Assembly: GCA_905215395.1 (NCBI GenBank)
Contig: CAJMQA010000171.1
Location: forward strand, 1-7,538
Origin: an uncultured bacterium
Lineage (GTDB): Bacteria; Bacteroidota; Bacteroidia; Bacteroidales; Marinifilaceae
DNA: 7,538 nucleotides
Reading direction: 5' to 3'
Program-made: the position numbers and the translations under genes
The notes under the pieces: model-generated
Told to the model about the DNA's origin: nothing
The model's input: the letters and a program-made list of their open reading frames with translations, nothing else
Database searches by the model: none
Shown: piece by piece, positions 6,283-7,538 of the stretch
Numbering within the stretch: position 1 is the stretch's first letter
Layout: every line of letters begins with the position of its first letter

Positions 6283-7538
6283 TTAGATGAAAAGGTTTAC
6301 ATTGGATTCTTCCGCCCGTTCCAGGTAGGTCGCCACACCTCCGATTTTCACTCCTTCCAGTAATTCTTCGGGTTTAATTCCCATGACGTCCATAGACATC
6401 TGGCAGGCAATAAATTCTATGCCGTTGTCCATGGCCTGACTCATTAGAGACTCCAGCGAATCGATTTTTTTGCGTTTCATGATTCCGCGCATCATTCCGG
6501 ATCCAAGTCCGCCCATATTCATTTTAGACAAGGCTAATTTACGACTGCCGGAAGGTAACATCATCCCGAACATTTTTCCTGCCAGATCTTTTTTTACAGG
6601 ACTTACAGGGGGACGTTTGATAACATTCAACCCCCAGAAAGTAAAAAACAGACTGACTTTACGTCCGGTTGAAGCGGCTCCGTTAGCAATGACAAATGAG
6701 GCCAGGGCTTTGTCCAGATCATCGCTGAAGACAACAATGGTTTTGCCTTCTTTTGCCTGATTGGCCGATAACTGAGCTTTTACTTCGCAATTTTCTCCTT
6801 TTTCCAGTACGGCTGTGATTATTCCCTGGGTTTGTTTTACATCCAATAAATGGTTTCCGGTCATTTTTGCCCACGCCTCTACATCTCTGGCAAATCCTGC
6901 ATCTGTAACCTGTATTTCAAGTTGTTCTCCTGGTTTCAGTTGTTCCATTCCGGCTTTTAATTTCATGACTGGTCCGGGGCATTGGAGACCACAGGCATTT
7001 AAGCTTATTTTTCGAATCGGATCGGAAGCGGAGGGTTTATGGGATAACATTTCTGTCTCTTCAGGCAGATAATTCTGTTCGGCAGTTGTTACCTCATAAG
7101 TTTTCAGACCTCCGGTCAGGTTATAAACTGTAAATCCATGCTGTATCAGTATTCTGGATGCGATATAACCTCTTAATCCTACTGCACAGAATACAATAAC
7201 CGGTTTGTCCCGGGGGAGTTCCTGAATATTGGACCGGATTTCATCCAATGGAATATTTAAAGCTCCTTTTATGGTATTCAGGGAACATTCTTCCCGGGTA
7301 CATACATTGATCAGGGTTATGGAACTCTTGTCTGTTTCTTTCAGTTCACGCCAGCTGATGGTCCGGACTTTTCCGCTCAATATATTATCTGCGACAAATC
7401 CGGCCATATTTACAGGGTCTTTGGCAGAAGAAAAGGGTGGGGCGTAGGCTTGCTCCAGTTCCATCAGATCGTATATACTGCCTCCGGACCGTATGACTGC
7501 TGCAAGCATTTCCAGGCGTTTGTCGGTTCCTGTGTAAC
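6283..7538 (-). CDS. CoA-disulfide-reductase-like flavoprotein with rhodanese, TusA and DsrE-like domains, C-terminal part
   Basis: C-terminal 417 residues of a larger cytoplasmic protein; the frame is open to the right edge, so the FAD/NAD(P)H domains lie outside. An ATG at 7509 is not the real start: the codons before it (YTGTDKRLE) continue the family sequence. Counting from that Met as 1: residues up to about 45 end the reductase dimerisation domain (YAPPFSSAKDPVNMAG); about 50-145 are a rhodanese domain with active-site Cys108 in CAVGLRG (codon 7186-7188); about 165-237 are TusA-like with Cys177 in GLQCPGP (codon 6979-6981); about 255-408 are DsrE/DsrF-like with Cys369 in ACQMSMDVMG (codon 6403-6405). 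Such proteins are thought to move or reduce persulfide sulfur, with the reductase part acting on disulfides or CoA persulfide. All three expected sulfur-carrying cysteines are present. The true substrate is unknown. Confidence 0.92.
   Translation of the reverse strand, partial: YTGTDKRLEMLAAVIRSGGSIYDLMELEQAYAPPFSSAKDPVNMAGFVADNILSGKVRTISWRELKETDKSSITLINVCTREECSLNTIKGALNIPLDEIRSNIQELPRDKPVIVFCAVGLRGYIASRILIQHGFTVYNLTGGLKTYEVTTAEQNYLPEETEMLSHKPSASDPIRKISLNACGLQCPGPVMKLKAGMEQLKPGEQLEIQVTDAGFARDVEAWAKMTGNHLLDVKQTQGIITAVLEKGENCEVKAQLSANQAKEGKTIVVFSDDLDKALASFVIANGAASTGRKVSLFFTFWGLNVIKRPPVSPVKKDLAGKMFGMMLPSGSRKLALSKMNMGGLGSGMMRGIMKRKKIDSLESLMSQAMDNGIEFIACQMSMDVMGIKPEELLEGVKIGGVATYLERAEESNVNLFI

Noticed and set aside
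6470..7447. Plus-strand open frames (6470-6760, 6815-7072, 7229-7447) opposite the flavoprotein gene
   Set aside because: All lie antisense to conserved rhodanese, TusA and DsrE-like sequence, and none resembles a known protein.
7507..7509. ATG at 7509 as the start of the sulfur flavoprotein
   Set aside because: The frame stays open to the window edge and the preceding codons (YTGTDKRLE) match the family's reductase dimerisation region, so the gene is truncated by the window rather than starting here.

Overview
The window looks like core chromosome from a member of the Bacteroidota, most likely the order Bacteroidales. Four things point there: a short-LID adenylate kinase of 189 residues, the gene trio rpmB-rpmG-DUF4295, promoter-like octamers of the TAnnTTTG type upstream of genes, and no Shine-Dalgarno sequences at starts that can be placed with confidence. 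Base composition is moderately AT-rich and even. I see no mobile element, phage gene, CRISPR array, rRNA or tRNA. A family such as Odoribacteraceae is possible, but I cannot establish genus from sequence alone.

Layout. Bases 1-1130 (minus) hold the N-terminal part of a class A penicillin-binding protein (PBP1A-like); its transpeptidase half lies beyond the left edge. Bases 1224-2357 (minus) encode an OmpA-type outer-membrane/peptidoglycan anchor protein, ending in a strong hairpin terminator at 1165-1201 that separates it from the PBP gene. A 322-base divergent intergenic region (2358-2679) separates it from adk (2680-3249, plus). adk converges on a 699-residue M3-family metallopeptidase lipoprotein (3302-5401, minus), and the two share a symmetrical bidirectional terminator at 3251-3280. 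A second divergent region (5402-5628) has the two best-supported promoters, one for the peptidase and one for the ribosomal protein operon rpmB-rpmG-DUF4295 (5629-6231, plus). That operon converges, over another bidirectional terminator (6249-6280), on the C-terminal part of a multidomain sulfur-handling flavoprotein (6283-7538, minus: reductase tail, rhodanese, TusA and DsrE-like domains). The start of this last gene is off the right edge.

Together the genes cover cell-envelope construction (PBP1A, OmpA), periplasmic peptide turnover (M3 peptidase), nucleotide balance (Adk), the large ribosomal subunit (bL28, bL33 and the DUF4295 protein, probably the Bacteroidota-specific bL38) and persulfide/thiol chemistry. 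They are not one pathway. The window is mostly ordinary housekeeping DNA and I do not find convincing evidence of a new defence or mobile system. The points most worth following are the chained sulfur-carrier domains of the last gene, the lineage-specific small ribosomal protein, and a hairpin-forming inverted repeat in the ompA leader.
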